DNA from: G041200185 sp041200185
GTDB taxonomy: Bacteria > Pseudomonadota > Alphaproteobacteria > BNTO01
Direction of reading: 5' to 3'
Assembly: GCA_041200185.1 (NCBI GenBank)
Contig: CP165730.1
Span: 434,001-498,000 of the forward strand
Length of the DNA: 64,000 nucleotides
The position numbers were made by a program, and so were the translations under genes. This document shows, piece after piece, positions 63,974 through 64,000 of the stretch; within the stretch, counting starts at the first letter, position 1; each line of letters begins with the position of its first letter. The notes beneath the pieces are model-generated. The model did not search any database and was not told the DNA's origin. It saw only the letters and a list, made by a program, of their open reading frames with translations.

Positions 63974-64000
63974 TGATCACCGGTATCGTGTGTGATTGGC

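Noticed and set aside
1..64000. CRISPR arrays, rRNA genes, prophage or conjugation modules
   Set aside because: No regularly spaced repeats, rRNA-like sequence, phage structural genes, integrase or tra genes were seen on reading both strands.

Overview
The window looks like chromosomal DNA from an alphaproteobacterium, most likely a host-associated or intracellular one of the Holosporales/Rickettsiales-like type. The lineage call rests on an alphaproteobacterial gene repertoire and order: secG-pyrG, eno directly overlapping ftsB/divIC, rnhB next to an mscS-family gene, rluD at the right edge behind a small membrane-protein ORF, and an RNase E with an S1-domain insertion. The host-association call is inference. 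It rests on many short-lived secreted proteins of unknown family, two eukaryote- or effector-like proteins (an M91-type metallopeptidase and a Myb/SANT-repeat protein with a signal peptide), decayed transposase remnants and long gene-poor stretches.

Layout. 1-7066 (minus strand): partial serS, aroK, a secreted hypothetical, an M91-like secreted metallopeptidase, a 45-residue membrane protein, then the accD-alaS operon. 7400-24000 is an accessory block made almost entirely of secreted or giant proteins without recognisable homologues: a secreted calcineurin-like phosphoesterase with Asp/Asn runs, two giant adjacent ORFs of about 1,270 and 1,055 residues, two plus-strand secreted proteins, ppx/gppA, and two Q/N/T-rich secreted proteins with strongly skewed base composition. 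24012-30851 (minus): prfB, gpsA, degP-like htrA, an aquaporin, ftsB and eno. 31022-35076 (plus): Myb-domain protein, infC, secG, pyrG. 35219-41391: lon, dnaJ, tsaE, tRNA-Leu(TAA), a decayed IS1595/ISXO2 transposase and yraN. 42144-46785 (plus): dnaE and recA. 46903-50826 (minus): a secreted hypothetical and a GspE/PilB-type ATPase plus MshL/PilQ-type secretin lipoprotein. 51098-57981 (plus): rne, a Vat/CatB-type acetyltransferase, a frameshifted secreted protein, ogt and a secreted small protein. 57982-60207 is gene-poor with transposase-like debris. 60208-63973: rnhB-mscS and rluD.

How the parts fit. The housekeeping genes cover translation (serS, alaS, infC, prfB, tRNA-Leu), tRNA t6A modification (tsaE), RNA turnover (rne, rnhB), replication and repair (dnaE, recA, ogt), protein quality control (lon, dnaJ, degP), Sec export (secG), division (ftsB), central and lipid metabolism (eno, accD, gpsA, pyrG, aroK), and osmotic and water channels (mscS, aqp). 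Between them lie at least ten Sec-exported proteins of unknown family. Together with a secretin/ATPase pair they suggest a route by which Sec substrates could reach the host, but no gene in the window proves this.

Two coding regions are interrupted at or near A-homopolymers (about 13825 and about 54806). These could be pseudogenes, phase-variable genes or sequencing errors. All functional calls are from reading motifs in translated sequence; no database search was possible.
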